DNA of 64,000 nucleotides from Frateuria aurantia DSM 6220. Its GTDB lineage: Bacteria; Pseudomonadota; Gammaproteobacteria; Xanthomonadales; Rhodanobacteraceae. The stretch covers positions 2,677,110 through 2,741,109 of the forward strand of contig NC_017033.1 in the NCBI RefSeq assembly GCF_000242255.2, written 5' to 3'. This document shows positions 37,453-46,310 of the stretch, one piece after another (position 1 is the stretch's first letter; each line of letters opens with the position of its first letter). The notes under the pieces were generated by a model. It was not told where the DNA came from, searched no databases, and saw only the letters and a list, made by a program, of their open reading frames with translations. The translations under genes and the position numbers were made by a program.

Positions 37453-37579
37453 GTCCAAGACCGATGTATCCCGTAAAATCCCAGTCTTGCATGTTACTTG
37501 CGGCTCAGTTGCAGGGGCAAGTAAGCTCATGCCGTGCCCGGTCATGGTTTTGCACCCCTCCTTCGAAGGTCCTCCCCAC

Positions 37580-38137
37580 TTGAGTCAGATTCCTTCCCGC
37601 AGCAGCCTTGAAAGCCAGCTGTTGATTCAGGCCTTGTCACCCTCCCGCCAATCGCCCCTGCTGGGACTGGTCAAGCGCATCGCCGATGCCGGCTGCAATC
37701 TGGTCGACAGCCGGGTCGCCAGCATCGGTGCCAATACCTCGCTGATGCTGCTGGCCAGCGGCTCTTGGGACAGTCTGGCCAAGCTGGAATCGGCACTCGG
37801 CAAACTGCATCGCGATGATGCCCTGCATCTGAGCTGGTACCGTACCGAGCCGCAGCCCAGCGAGGAACAGCGGCTGCCGTATATCGTCGAGGTGGTGGCC
37901 GCCGACCGTCCCGGCATCCTGGTCCGGATCCTGGACTTCTTCGTCCAGCGCGGCGTGCTGATCGACCAGCTGAACTCGATGCGCTACCAGGCGATGCAAA
38001 CCGGTGCCGACATGTTCCAGGCCCAGCTGACCATCGGCGTGCCGGCACAGACCCATATCGCCCATCTCCGCGAAGACTTCCAGGAAATGTGCGACGGTCA
38101 CAACTTCGACGCGATTCTGGATCCGGTGAAGTTCTGA
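37580..38137 (+). CDS. gcvR: Glycine cleavage system transcriptional repressor-like tandem ACT protein
   Basis: 185 residues from a TTG at 37580 with GAAGGT upstream; ATGs at 37529 and 37544 are in frame but poorly supported, and the conserved part starts at about LLIQALSPS. Two ACT domains: residues 13-90 (SPLLGLVKRIADAGCNLVDSR) and 96-180 (YIVEVVAADRPGILVRILDFF). E. coli GcvR binds GcvA and represses the glycine cleavage operon in response to glycine. Gene order dapA (divergent)-gcvR-bcp is the same as in E. coli, which supports the name. No DNA-binding domain is present. Confidence 0.87.
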   Translation: MSQIPSRSSLESQLLIQALSPSRQSPLLGLVKRIADAGCNLVDSRVASIGANTSLMLLASGSWDSLAKLESALGKLHRDDALHLSWYRTEPQPSEEQRLPYIVEVVAADRPGILVRILDFFVQRGVLIDQLNSMRYQAMQTGADMFQAQLTIGVPAQTHIAHLREDFQEMCDGHNFDAILDPVKF

Positions 38138-38232
38138 AGCCGCCCCTGTGCAGGTGCCGGCCCGCGCGCTAGTCTGTGTTCGGGCCCCGTCCAAGGGGCC
38201 TTTCCGCAGCAGGCACGTACAAAGGAGCCCCC

Positions 38233-38703
38233 ATGTCAGCACCTGGCAAACAGGTCCCCCACCTGAAAGGCACGACCGGCGACGGTCAGACGCTGGAACT
38301 GGCCTCACTCCAGGGCCAGTGGGTCGTGATCTATTTCTATCCCAAGGACTCCACCCCGGGCTGCACCACCGAAGCTCAGGATTTTCGCGATCTGTATCCG
38401 CAGTTCCAGGCACGCAACACCCAGGTGATCGGCGTCTCCCGCGATTCGGAGAAGTCCCATGCCAATTTCGCGAGCAAACAGCATCTGCCCTTCCCGCTGA
38501 TCGCCGATACCGATGAAAGCTGGTGCAAGGCCTTCGACGTGATCCATGAAAAGCCCGGCATGTTCGGCAACCCGCCCAAGCCCGGCATCGTCCGCAGCAC
38601 CTTTCTGATCGATCCCGAGGGACATCAGGTCGCCGAATGGCGCAAAGTGAAAGTGGCTGGCCATGCCCAGGCCGTGCTGGACACCTTGATAGGCCAGCAC
38701 TGA
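38233..38703 (+). CDS. bcp: Bcp/PrxQ-family thioredoxin-dependent peroxiredoxin
   Basis: A 156-residue protein with AAAGGAG before the ATG at 38233. The peroxidatic Cys is C44 in FYPKDSTPGCTTEAQDFRD. E. coli Bcp has the resolving Cys five residues later; here that residue is Gln (CTTEAQ). The only other Cys is C98 (ESWCKAFD). It therefore either works as a 1-Cys enzyme or uses C98. It reduces hydrogen and alkyl peroxides in the cytoplasm. It follows gcvR by about 95 bases. Confidence 0.94.
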   Translation: MSAPGKQVPHLKGTTGDGQTLELASLQGQWVVIYFYPKDSTPGCTTEAQDFRDLYPQFQARNTQVIGVSRDSEKSHANFASKQHLPFPLIADTDESWCKAFDVIHEKPGMFGNPPKPGIVRSTFLIDPEGHQVAEWRKVKVAGHAQAVLDTLIGQH

Positions 38704-38899
38704 GCCGCGCGATCATCAGGCCGATGCCTTCCCGGCACGCCCCCCACGACCCGGCCCGCCATGGCCTGTCGCCCTGCCGGTCGCGACCGGCTGCGCGCCC
38801 GGGCCACCCGGTTCCGCCCCTTGTTGTCACCCCTGTCACGAGCCGGCCTCCGCCGGCCCGTGGTTCGCTTGCGCCACTGCCAGTGAGGCCTGAGACCAC

Positions 38900-40279
38900 A
38901 TGACCGGAAACACGCGTATCTATGTGCTGGACACCAATGTCCTGCTGCACGATCCGACCGCCCTGTTCCGTTTCGAGGAGCACGACATCTACATCCCCAT
39001 GACAGTGCTGGAGGAACTGGATGAGAAAAAGAAGGGTGGATCCGAAGTGTCACGCAACGGTCGGCAGGTCAGCCGCTTTATTAATGAGCTGATCCAGCAT
39101 GCCGGTGAGCGACCCTTGTCCGAGGGTTTGCCGCTGATCAACCCGCAAGGCCTGAAGCTGGCCCGCAGCGCCGCGGTCGGCCGCTTGTATTTCCAGCAGC
39201 GCACCACCCAGACCCACGGCAAGGCCGACAACCAGATCCTGGCCGCCGTCAGCCAACTGCGTGAAGCCGAGCCGGACAAGACCATCATCCTGGTCAGCAA
39301 GGACATCAATCTGCGGATCAAGGCCTCGATCTTCGGCATCGCCGCCGAAGATTACGAGAACGACCGTGCGCTGGATGATTTCGCCCTGCTCTACAACGGC
39401 GCGGCCGAACTGCCCGAGGATTTCTGGGACCGTCATCCCGAGGTGCGCTCCTGGAGCGAGCGCGGCCACACCTACTATCAGCTCAAACGGCTGCCCGACG
39501 AGCAATGGCACCCCCAGCAATGCCTGTACCTGCCCTCCGATCATGACCTGGAACTGCGAGTGCTCAGTCTGAGCGATCAGCAGGCGACGCTGGTCCTGCT
39601 GGACGATCACAGCCATGCCAACCACAGCATATGGGGCATCGCGGCACGCAATCGCGAACAGAATTTCGCCCTCAACGTGCTGATGGATCCCGAAGTCGAC
39701 TTCGTGACCCTGCTGGGCACGGCCGGCACCGGCAAGACTCTGCTGGCTCTGGCCGCCGGCCTGGCCCAGGTGATGGACCAGCAGCGCTATCGCGAGATCA
39801 TCATGACCCGCGCCACGGTTTCGGTCGGTGAAGACATCGGCTTTCTGCCCGGCACCGAGGAAGAGAAGATGACGCCATGGATGGGGGCGCTGACCGACAA
39901 TCTGGAAGTGCTGACCTCGACCCAGGAAGGAGGAGCCTGGGGGCGCCAGGCCACCAATGATCTGCTGGCGTCGCGGATCAAGATCCGTTCGTTGAACTTC
40001 ATGCGCGGACGCACCTTTCTCAGCCGCTATCTGATCATCGACGAGGCGCAAAACCTGACCTCCAAGCAGATGAAGACCCTGATCACCCGCGCCGGTCCCG
40101 GCACCAAGATCGTCTGTCTGGGCAATGTCGAGCAGATCGACACCCCGTATCTGACCGAGACAACCTCCGGCCTGACCTACGCCGTGGATCGCTTCAAGGA
40201 CTGGGCCCACTCGGCGCATATCACCCTGCGCCGCGGCGAACGCTCGCGACTGGCCGATTTCGCTTCCGAAGTACTGTAA
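38900..40279 (+). CDS. PIN-PhoH fusion protein (PhoH2/YlaK type)
   Basis: A 459-residue protein. Residues 1-150 are a PIN-type RNase domain (YVLDTNVLLHDP with the first Asp, then LEELDEKKKGG, and ILVSKDINLRIKA with a later acidic pair). Residues 235-459 are a PhoH ATPase/helicase domain: Walker A LLGTAGTGKTLLALA near 275, DIGFLPGTEEEKMTPWM, and Walker B-like YLIIDEAQNLTSKQMK. PhoH2 proteins are reported as RNA helicases with sequence-selective RNase activity. It stands alone between bcp and the LpxO-like gene. Confidence 0.94.
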   Translation: MTGNTRIYVLDTNVLLHDPTALFRFEEHDIYIPMTVLEELDEKKKGGSEVSRNGRQVSRFINELIQHAGERPLSEGLPLINPQGLKLARSAAVGRLYFQQRTTQTHGKADNQILAAVSQLREAEPDKTIILVSKDINLRIKASIFGIAAEDYENDRALDDFALLYNGAAELPEDFWDRHPEVRSWSERGHTYYQLKRLPDEQWHPQQCLYLPSDHDLELRVLSLSDQQATLVLLDDHSHANHSIWGIAARNREQNFALNVLMDPEVDFVTLLGTAGTGKTLLALAAGLAQVMDQQRYREIIMTRATVSVGEDIGFLPGTEEEKMTPWMGALTDNLEVLTSTQEGGAWGRQATNDLLASRIKIRSLNFMRGRTFLSRYLIIDEAQNLTSKQMKTLITRAGPGTKIVCLGNVEQIDTPYLTETTSGLTYAVDRFKDWAHSAHITLRRGERSRLADFASEVL

Positions 40280-40473
40280 GACCATCGAGCGTCCGGGGCC
40301 GAAGGGCCCCGGGCCTCCTGCGCAGGCGACCGAAGGGCCACCCAAATCGTCGCAAGCCCCTGCCCGGCAAGGCTTTGATCACAAAACGCGTTATCCTAGG
40401 CAGCCCATGCCAGCCGGCCACGATGACAGCGGACGGCACGGCATTCCCCCGTCAATGGAAGACTGTCCACTCC

Positions 40474-41415
40474 ATGATCTTTCTCATCATTCGCCTGGTG
40501 CTGCTGTGCCTGCTGGGTCTGTACGTACTGTGCATCGCCCTGATCCATTTCCGCGGCAAGTACCGGCTGCGCTTCGACCGACAGCTGGTCGATCACTCCG
40601 GTCCCTTCGCGCCCTACAACCTGCTGATGTATACGTTTTCAGCGGTACCGGCGCGGGCCTATCTTGATCGCGCGGATTTTCCGCAACTCAATCCGCTGCA
40701 GCAGAACTGGCAGATGATACGAGGCGAGGCCGAGCGGCTGTTTGACGACGGCTTCGTGCGCGAAGCCGCCAGAAATCACGATGCCAGCTTCGACAGCTTT
40801 TTCAAGCAGGGCTGGCAGCGCTTTTATCTGAAATGGTACGGCGAGTCGCTGCCCTCGGCTGAAATCCTCTGCCCCAAGACTCTGGCTTTGCTGAACTCCA
40901 TACCGGACGTCAAGGCCGCGATGTTCACCCTGCTGGCACCCGGCAGCAAGCTGAATCCCCACCGCGACCCTTTCGCCGGATCGCTGCGCTATCACCTGGG
41001 ACTGATCACCCCCAATTCGGAGCAGTGCCGGATCTATGTCGACGGCCAACCCTATGCCTGGCGCGACGGCGAAGACGTGATGTTCGACGAGACCTATCTG
41101 CACTGGGTACGCAACGATACCGATCAGTCCCGACTGATTCTGTTCTGCGATGTGGAGCGACCACTGCGCGGGCGCATGATCGCCCGCCTCAATCGGCGGT
41201 TCAGTCGCTTTATGGGGCATTTGACCGCCTCGCCCAACGGCGCCAATGACCAGACCGGCCTGATCAATCGCCTGTACGCCGCCAGCAAGCGTCGCCGGGA
41301 CCAGCGCCGGGCTTTCAAGCAGAAGTACCCCAAGCTGTTCCGCCTGCGCAAATATGCAGGCATCGTCCTGGTGCTATGGATCCTGTTTCTGGCCCCCTGG
41401 CCACTGCTGCGTTGA
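40474..41415 (+). CDS. LpxO-like aspartyl/asparaginyl beta-hydroxylase (membrane)
   Basis: A 313-residue protein from the ATG at 40474. It has one N-terminal membrane span (1-25), a soluble Fe(II)/2-oxoglutarate dioxygenase domain (about 110-225) and a C-terminal hydrophobic span (293-311). Iron ligands: H163 and D165 in KLNPHRDPFAGS, H210 in YLHWVRNDT; the 2-oxoglutarate Arg is in DQSRLIL. The N-terminal RLRFDRQLVDHSGPFAPYN resembles LpxO, which hydroxylates the 2-position of a lipid A secondary acyl chain. The lpxH gene nearby is compatible. A protein-hydroxylating role is the alternative. Confidence 0.82.
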   Translation: MIFLIIRLVLLCLLGLYVLCIALIHFRGKYRLRFDRQLVDHSGPFAPYNLLMYTFSAVPARAYLDRADFPQLNPLQQNWQMIRGEAERLFDDGFVREAARNHDASFDSFFKQGWQRFYLKWYGESLPSAEILCPKTLALLNSIPDVKAAMFTLLAPGSKLNPHRDPFAGSLRYHLGLITPNSEQCRIYVDGQPYAWRDGEDVMFDETYLHWVRNDTDQSRLILFCDVERPLRGRMIARLNRRFSRFMGHLTASPNGANDQTGLINRLYAASKRRRDQRRAFKQKYPKLFRLRKYAGIVLVLWILFLAPWPLLR

Positions 41416-41522
41416 GCCCCTCCAGATTTCAACACAAGTGAAACACAGGCTTAACACAAATCCACCAAACGTGTGAGATGGTGAGGCTGCGTACTAGAAC
41501 GCAGTCGAAACCGGGGGCAGTC

Positions 41523-41681
41523 ATGCGTACCAATCGTGGTTGGGTATGGGCTTATCGCAAGGCCAGGGGCTGGAACTGTTCGTGGCTGCATTCGACACTG
41601 ACAGCGACCCGCTATCTCATCAATGGCGACACCGGCAACTTCAATGCACCCAGCGGAGCGATCTACCGTCTGCGCTACTGA
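41523..41681 (+). CDS. Candidate 52-residue Trp-rich small protein
   Basis: An open frame from the ATG at 41523 in the 376-bp gap between the LpxO-like gene and icd. It encodes 52 residues with four Trp and several Arg/Tyr (MRTNRGWVWAYRKARGWNCS at the start, GAIYRLRY at the end). A GGGGG tract lies 5-9 bases upstream, and a small hairpin (CTGCGT/ACGCAG, 41487-41504) precedes it. No signal peptide or membrane span; no family recognised. Composition is unlike the random frames nearby, but nothing else proves it is translated. Confidence 0.4.
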   Translation: MRTNRGWVWAYRKARGWNCSWLHSTLTATRYLINGDTGNFNAPSGAIYRLRY

Positions 41682-41740
41682 ATGCCGGCGATGGACAGCC
41701 CTCCAGTCGTGACGCAGGGAGATCAGCGGTGACCTCCCAA

Positions 41741-41772
41741 CGAAAACGGGCGCCCGCAGGCGCCCGTTTTCG
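41741..41772. terminator. Bidirectional terminator between the mini-ORF and icd
   Basis: A perfect 14-bp stem CGAAAACGGGCGCC/GGCGCCCGTTTTCG with a CGCA loop. T-runs form on both strands; it lies 20 bases beyond the icd stop. Confidence 0.88.
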
Positions 41773-41791
41773 TTTGACGATGCGTCTTTGA

Positions 41792-42805
41792 TCAGGCGGC
41801 AACACGCTTGACCAAGGCATCGGCAAAGCTGCTGGTGCTGCCCTTGCCGCCCAGATCAGGCGTGACATGTTCACGGTCCTGCTCGATGGTCTCGCGGATC
41901 GCCGCCCGCAGACGGTCACCCTTGGCGACCTGGCCGATATGATCCAGCAGGTCGGCGGCTGCCAGCAACAGCGCGCAGGGATTGGCCAGACCCTTGCCGG
42001 CGATATCCGGCGCCGAGCCATGGACAGCCTCGAACACCGCCACGCTGGCGCCGATATTGGCGCCAGGCGCCAGTCCCAGACCACCGACCAGGCCGGCCGC
42101 CAGATCAGACACGATATCGCCGAACAGGTTGGTGGTGACCAGCACGTCGAACTGATAGGGATTCATCACCAGCTGCATGCAGGTGTTGTCCACGATCATC
42201 TCGTTGAACTCGATCTCGGGATATTCCGCCGCAATCTTGCGCGCCACATCCAGGAACAGGCCCGAAGCGGTCTTGATGATATTGGCCTTGTGGACAGCCG
42301 TGACCTTCTTGCGGCCCTTGGCCTTGGCCATCTCGAAGGCATAACGGACGATGCGCTCCGAACCCTTGCGGGTCACCTTGACCTGCGACATCGCCGTTTC
42401 ACCGTCGTCGGAAAGGGTCTGGCCTTCCTTCAGATAGGCACCTTCGGTGTTCTCGCGCACCGTGATGATGTCGATGTTCTCGTAACGGGCCTTGCTGCCC
42501 TTGAAGCTGATCGCCGGGCGGACATTCGCGTACAGATCGAAATGCCGGCGCAGGGTCACGTTGATCGAGGTGAAGCCACCGCCGATCGGCGTGGTCAACG
42601 GCCCCTTCAGCGCCACGCCATGCTTGGCGATGGCATCCAGAGTGGCCTGGGGCAGCAGATCGCCCTGCTTGTCGAGGGCGACCATGCCGGCCTCGACGGT
42701 ATCGTATTCAAGACCACAATCGAGCGCATCCAACACACGCAAGGTGGCGTTCATGATTTCCGGGCCAATGCCATCACCCGGAATCACGGCAATTGTCTTG
42801 CTCAT
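41792..42805 (-). CDS. icd: NAD-type isocitrate dehydrogenase
   Basis: A 337-residue cytoplasmic TCA-cycle enzyme that decarboxylates isocitrate to 2-oxoglutarate. The ATG at 42805 follows GGAG at good spacing. Iso-propylmalate/isocitrate dehydrogenase family signatures: IAVIPGDGIGPEI at the start, ANVRPAISFKG, TVRENTEGAYLKEG (substrate-binding), TAVHKANIIKTASGLFLD, and the C-terminal NLFGDIVSDLAAGLVGGLGL. The short length (about 335, not 415) and NTEG loop place it in the NAD-dependent group known in xanthomonads. Homoisocitrate or isopropylmalate dehydrogenase are the alternatives, but no leucine genes are adjacent. Confidence 0.9.
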   Translation of the reverse strand: MSKTIAVIPGDGIGPEIMNATLRVLDALDCGLEYDTVEAGMVALDKQGDLLPQATLDAIAKHGVALKGPLTTPIGGGFTSINVTLRRHFDLYANVRPAISFKGSKARYENIDIITVRENTEGAYLKEGQTLSDDGETAMSQVKVTRKGSERIVRYAFEMAKAKGRKKVTAVHKANIIKTASGLFLDVARKIAAEYPEIEFNEMIVDNTCMQLVMNPYQFDVLVTTNLFGDIVSDLAAGLVGGLGLAPGANIGASVAVFEAVHGSAPDIAGKGLANPCALLLAAADLLDHIGQVAKGDRLRAAIRETIEQDREHVTPDLGGKGSTSSFADALVKRVAA

Positions 42806-43013
42806 GGGAACTCCTTCGACAGGAAACTTCATCTGCCCGCACGCTCGGCAGACGATTGAATCAACCCGTCAATTATCGTCCATCCATCAGAGCGCGACCA
42901 CCCATGAAAGCCGCTGCAAGAGCCTGATCAAGCCGGAAAAAATTGCACGCACGATTGCGAAAAGCGAAAGCGCGGCGATGCCGCGCTCCCTGCCTTACCG
43001 CATGCCGTTCATA

Positions 43014-43406
43014 TCAATCTGCGACATGATCGGCACAAGGAGGCGCCTCGTCGGCGGCCGCGGATTCCAGCGTGTCCAGGAAGTCCACGGCCCGGCGCAG
43101 ATGCGGTATCACGATGGAACCGCCGACCACCAGACCGACGCTGAACACCTCGAAAAAAGCGTCCCGCGCGACCCCGGCCTTGTAGCACTCGGCCACGTGG
43201 TAGCTGATGCAGTCATCGCAGCGCAGCACCAGAGAGGCGACCAGACCCAGCATCTCCTTGGTCTTCACATCCAGCACCCCGGCGCGGTAGGTCTGGGTAT
43301 CCAGGGCGAAGAAACGCCGGATCACCTGATTGTCCTCACCCAGGATCCGCTCGTTCAGCCGTTGCCGGAAGGCGGTGAACTCCGCAACGCGATCGGACTC
43401 GCTCAT
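43014..43406 (-). CDS. AhpD-like carboxymuconolactone decarboxylase family protein
   Basis: A 130-residue all-helical protein with the CMD/AhpD active-site motif LRCDDCISYHVAECYKAG: C63 and C66 in a CxxC, H70 four residues on. AhpD-type members are thiol-disulfide peroxidases or reductases, while true carboxymuconolactone decarboxylases lack CxxC; so redox activity is likely. It overlaps the 3' end of grxC by 4 bases, suggesting translational coupling with a glutaredoxin that could be its electron donor. Confidence 0.88.
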   Translation of the reverse strand: MSESDRVAEFTAFRQRLNERILGEDNQVIRRFFALDTQTYRAGVLDVKTKEMLGLVASLVLRCDDCISYHVAECYKAGVARDAFFEVFSVGLVVGGSIVIPHLRRAVDFLDTLESAAADEAPPCADHVAD

Positions 43407-43666
43407 GCTTCGCCCGCCAGCAGCTCGGCCAGCTTGCCGCTGCGATCGGCCGCGGCCAGATCATCGTAGCCGCCGACATGATGATCATTGATGAAGATCT
43501 GCGGCACCGTGCGGCGACCGCCGCTGCGGGCCAGCATCGCGTCACGCTCGGCCGGATCGGCATCCACCCGGATCTCCTGCCATTCCTGACCCCGTGCTTT
43601 CAACAGGTTCTTGGCCGACACGCAGTAAGGGCATACGGCCGTTGAATAGATCTCGATTTTGGCCAT
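43403..43666 (-). CDS. grxC: Glutaredoxin 3
   Basis: An 87-residue glutaredoxin. The ATG at 43666 has GGAG upstream; the longer frame is not needed. The active site CPYC (C12-C15) is in IYSTAVCPYCVSAKNLL. Further family marks: GGRRTVPQIFIND with the cis-Pro, and HHVGGYDDLAAAD for glutathione binding. It reduces disulfides and mixed disulfides using glutathione. It is the first gene of a two-gene unit with the AhpD-like protein and is divergent from bepA. Confidence 0.95.
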   Translation of the reverse strand: MAKIEIYSTAVCPYCVSAKNLLKARGQEWQEIRVDADPAERDAMLARSGGRRTVPQIFINDHHVGGYDDLAAADRSGKLAELLAGEA

Positions 43667-43784
43667 GACGTCATCTCCAGCAAATGATTCGGCCCTGATG
43701 GCCGTGAATCGCTGAAATGGGGATGACTTCACCCGAATCCAAGCGCCGCGCCGTGTCCTGCCAGGGCCGTGATATTCTGGACGC

Positions 43785-45383
43785 ATGCCCTTCTGCTTAC
43801 GGCCGTCGCGTTGCCTACTTGTGGTCCTCTCGAGCCTGGGACTGGTCGCGGGATCGCCCGGCGTCGCTCAGGATCTGCCACGACTGCCGGAACTCGGCAG
43901 TTCCGCCGATGCCCTGGTGGCACCGCAACAGGCCGAGCTGTGGGGCCAGGCCATGTATCGGCAGATGCGCCGGATCGGACGGCTGCTGGACGACCCCTTG
44001 CTGGATGACCGGCTCAATGGCCTGGGCCATCGCCTCGCGGCAGCCAGCGACCGGCCGACCGCGCATTTCCGTTTCCTGCTGGTCAAGGATCCAGAGATCA
44101 ACGCCTTCGCCGCCCCGGGCGGCTATATCGCCGTGAACAGCGGTCTGATCCTGCTGAGCCACAATGAGGCCGAACTGGCCAGCGTGCTGGCCCACGAAAT
44201 CGGCCATATCACCCAGGATCATCTGCAGCGCAGCTTCGAACAGGCCCGCCATGCCACGCCACTGCTGGGCCTGGTCCTGCTAGGGGCCGTCGCGGCCGGC
44301 GGTGCCGGTGCCGGTGACGCCGGCCTGGCCACTCTGGCCGGCGGTCAAGGCCTGCTGCTGCAACGGAGCATCAACTTCACCCGCGCCGACGAGGCCGAAG
44401 CCGACCAGGTCGGCATCCAGACCCTGGCCCGGGCTGGCTTCGACCCCGACGCAATGGCGGAGTTCTTCGGCCGGCTGGGTGACCAGCTGCGTACCGGCGG
44501 CAGTGAACGCAGCGTACCCGGCCTGCTGCAGGACCATCCCGTCACCAGTCGACGCATCGCTGACGCCAAGGCCGCAGCCGCCATCATCCGACGCCATCCG
44601 CAACCATTCATGCCATCGGCATCATGGTCGCTGCCCTGGGCCATGAATCCGTCGTCAGGGCCGCTGCCGGCAACAAAGCCGTCGATCGGCACCGGCGCCG
44701 ACCAGGACTATCTTTTTCTGCGCGAACGGGTTCGGGTGCTGAGTGGACGCAGCGCCGCGCTGGATCGCTACTACCGTCCCCGACTGCAGGCCTCCGTCGT
44801 CACGCCGGCCGATGCCTATGGCGCCGCCCTCAATCTGACGCGCGAAGGCCGAGGCCAGCGGGCGCTGGACTGGCTGCTGCCGTTGCTGCAGCGTAACCCG
44901 GACAATCTCATCATCCATCTGGCCGTGGCTTCCGCCCGGCTGCAGGCCGGTCAGCGCGCGGCGGCGCTGGCCTTGTATGCCTCTTTGCACCGCGACCATC
45001 CGGTGAGCCAGGCGGTCACGCTTGCCTACGCGCGCGCCCTGCTCGGCGCATCGCCGCAGCAGGCCCGGATGGCAAGCGCGATGCTGCGTCCCCTGCTTGC
45101 CGGCAGCGATGACCCGGCCTGGTACAGCCTGTATGCACGCAGCTGCGAGCAGGCCGGTGAACCGGTCAGGGCCGGCGAAGCCGATGCCGCCGCCAGCTAC
45201 TACGCCGGCCGGCCCTTCGATGCCATCGAACAGTTCCGCCGCCTGCTGGACCGCGGCGACCTCGACTACTACGCCCGTGCCCGGATCCAGGCCCAGGTCA
45301 GTCAGTTGACGCCTCTGGTACTGGAATTGCGCAGTCGGCATATCGTCACCGATGACTATCCGGGCATGGCCGCCAGCCCCTGA
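43785..45383 (+). CDS. bepA: BepA-like periplasmic M48 metalloprotease with TPR domain
   Basis: A 532-residue protein with a signal peptide (1-29, ending GVAQ), an M48 peptidase domain (about 50-270) and helical TPR-like repeats (320-500). The zinc motif is HEIGH (H137, E138, H141), and the third ligand lies in the DEAEADQVG helix near residue 203. BepA degrades stalled outer-membrane proteins such as LptD and helps their assembly at the BAM complex. It precedes phoB on the same strand, 89 bases apart, but they are probably separately regulated. Confidence 0.92.
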   Translation: MPFCLRPSRCLLVVLSSLGLVAGSPGVAQDLPRLPELGSSADALVAPQQAELWGQAMYRQMRRIGRLLDDPLLDDRLNGLGHRLAAASDRPTAHFRFLLVKDPEINAFAAPGGYIAVNSGLILLSHNEAELASVLAHEIGHITQDHLQRSFEQARHATPLLGLVLLGAVAAGGAGAGDAGLATLAGGQGLLLQRSINFTRADEAEADQVGIQTLARAGFDPDAMAEFFGRLGDQLRTGGSERSVPGLLQDHPVTSRRIADAKAAAAIIRRHPQPFMPSASWSLPWAMNPSSGPLPATKPSIGTGADQDYLFLRERVRVLSGRSAALDRYYRPRLQASVVTPADAYGAALNLTREGRGQRALDWLLPLLQRNPDNLIIHLAVASARLQAGQRAAALALYASLHRDHPVSQAVTLAYARALLGASPQQARMASAMLRPLLAGSDDPAWYSLYARSCEQAGEPVRAGEADAAASYYAGRPFDAIEQFRRLLDRGDLDYYARARIQAQVSQLTPLVLELRSRHIVTDDYPGMAASP

Positions 45384-45403
45384 GCGCCGGGGCCGCCCCC
45401 TGA

Positions 45404-45439
45404 CTGTCATCAACTCGTAACAATGTAGGGTTGCAATAT
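45404..45439 (+). promoter_or_regulatory. Candidate Pho box and -10 upstream of phoB
   Basis: CTGTCAT at 45404-45410 is an exact PhoB half-site. Four bases later TCGTAAC (45415-45421) is a degenerate second half, giving the 11-base period of a Pho box. CAATAT at 45434-45439 is a suitable -10 element. PhoB boxes before phoB are standard in E. coli; here only the first half is strong. Confidence 0.45.
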
Positions 45440-45472
45440 GTCAATGTTCATCCACATGGCCGGGGCCCGCGC

Positions 45473-46162
45473 GTGCAGAAACGCATTCTGATCGTCGAGG
45501 ACGAAGTATCGATTCGGGATATGGTCGCCTTTGCCTTGCGCAAGGCCGGTATGGACGCCATTCATGCCGGTGACGCCCGCGAGGCGCAGCTGGCGATTTC
45601 CGAGCAGGTGCCCGACCTGATCCTGCTGGACTGGATGCTGCCGGGCAGCAGCGGCCTGGAACTGGCTCGCCGCCTGCGCCGGGAGGAGTTGAGCCGCGAA
45701 ATCCCGATCATCATGCTGACCGCCCGCGGCGAGGAAATGGATCGCGTCAATGGCCTGGAAGCCGGTGTCGACGACTATGTGGTCAAGCCCTTCTCGACGC
45801 GCGAGCTGATCGCCCGCATCAAGGCCGTGCTGCGCCGCAGCCAGGGTGACGACGGCTCCGGCGTGGTCGAGCTGGGCGGCATCCGGGTCGACGGCCCCGC
45901 CCATCGCGTGTTCGCGCGTGACCAGCCGGTGGCCATCGGCCCCACCGAATACCGCCTGCTGTATTTTTTCATGACCCATCCGGAGCGCGTGTATTCCCGC
46001 GCCCAGTTGCTCGACCATGTCTGGGGCGGCAGCGTCTATGTGGAAGAGCGGACCGTGGATGTGCATATCCGGCGCCTGCGCAAGACTCTGGAGCCATGGA
46101 AGCTCGAAGACATGATCCAGACCGTCCGTGGTGCCGGCTATCGCCTGTCCGAGCTGGACTGA
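45473..46162 (+). CDS. phoB: Phosphate regulon response regulator PhoB
   Basis: A 229-residue OmpR/PhoB-family regulator starting at a GTG (45473); no in-frame ATG exists upstream. The receiver domain (1-120) has the acidic pair in IVEDE, the phospho-acceptor Asp in LILLDWMLPG, Thr in IIMLTARGE and Lys in DDYVVKPFS. The C-terminal winged helix (130-229) contains LGPTEYRLLYFFMTHPERVYSR-type sequence and VHIRRLRKTLEP. It activates phosphate-starvation genes after phosphorylation by PhoR, encoded next. Confidence 0.96.
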   Translation: MQKRILIVEDEVSIRDMVAFALRKAGMDAIHAGDAREAQLAISEQVPDLILLDWMLPGSSGLELARRLRREELSREIPIIMLTARGEEMDRVNGLEAGVDDYVVKPFSTRELIARIKAVLRRSQGDDGSGVVELGGIRVDGPAHRVFARDQPVAIGPTEYRLLYFFMTHPERVYSRAQLLDHVWGGSVYVEERTVDVHIRRLRKTLEPWKLEDMIQTVRGAGYRLSELD

Positions 46163-46310
46163 ATCAGCGCGCGGGGCAACGACATCGAGCAGCCTTGCTC
46201 CATCCGAAGCGGACATTGGCCAGGCCATGACGGACAGGGCGCTGACCGTGACACTCCGGGGGATTGATGAGAGCATCCCGGGGCCCCTTTCCAACCGTTG
46301 ATCGACCTGC

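Noticed and set aside
38824-38839. TTGTCAC and CTGTCAC before the PIN-PhoH gene as a Pho box
   Set aside because: The two half-sites are 9 bases apart, not the 11-base period a Pho box needs.
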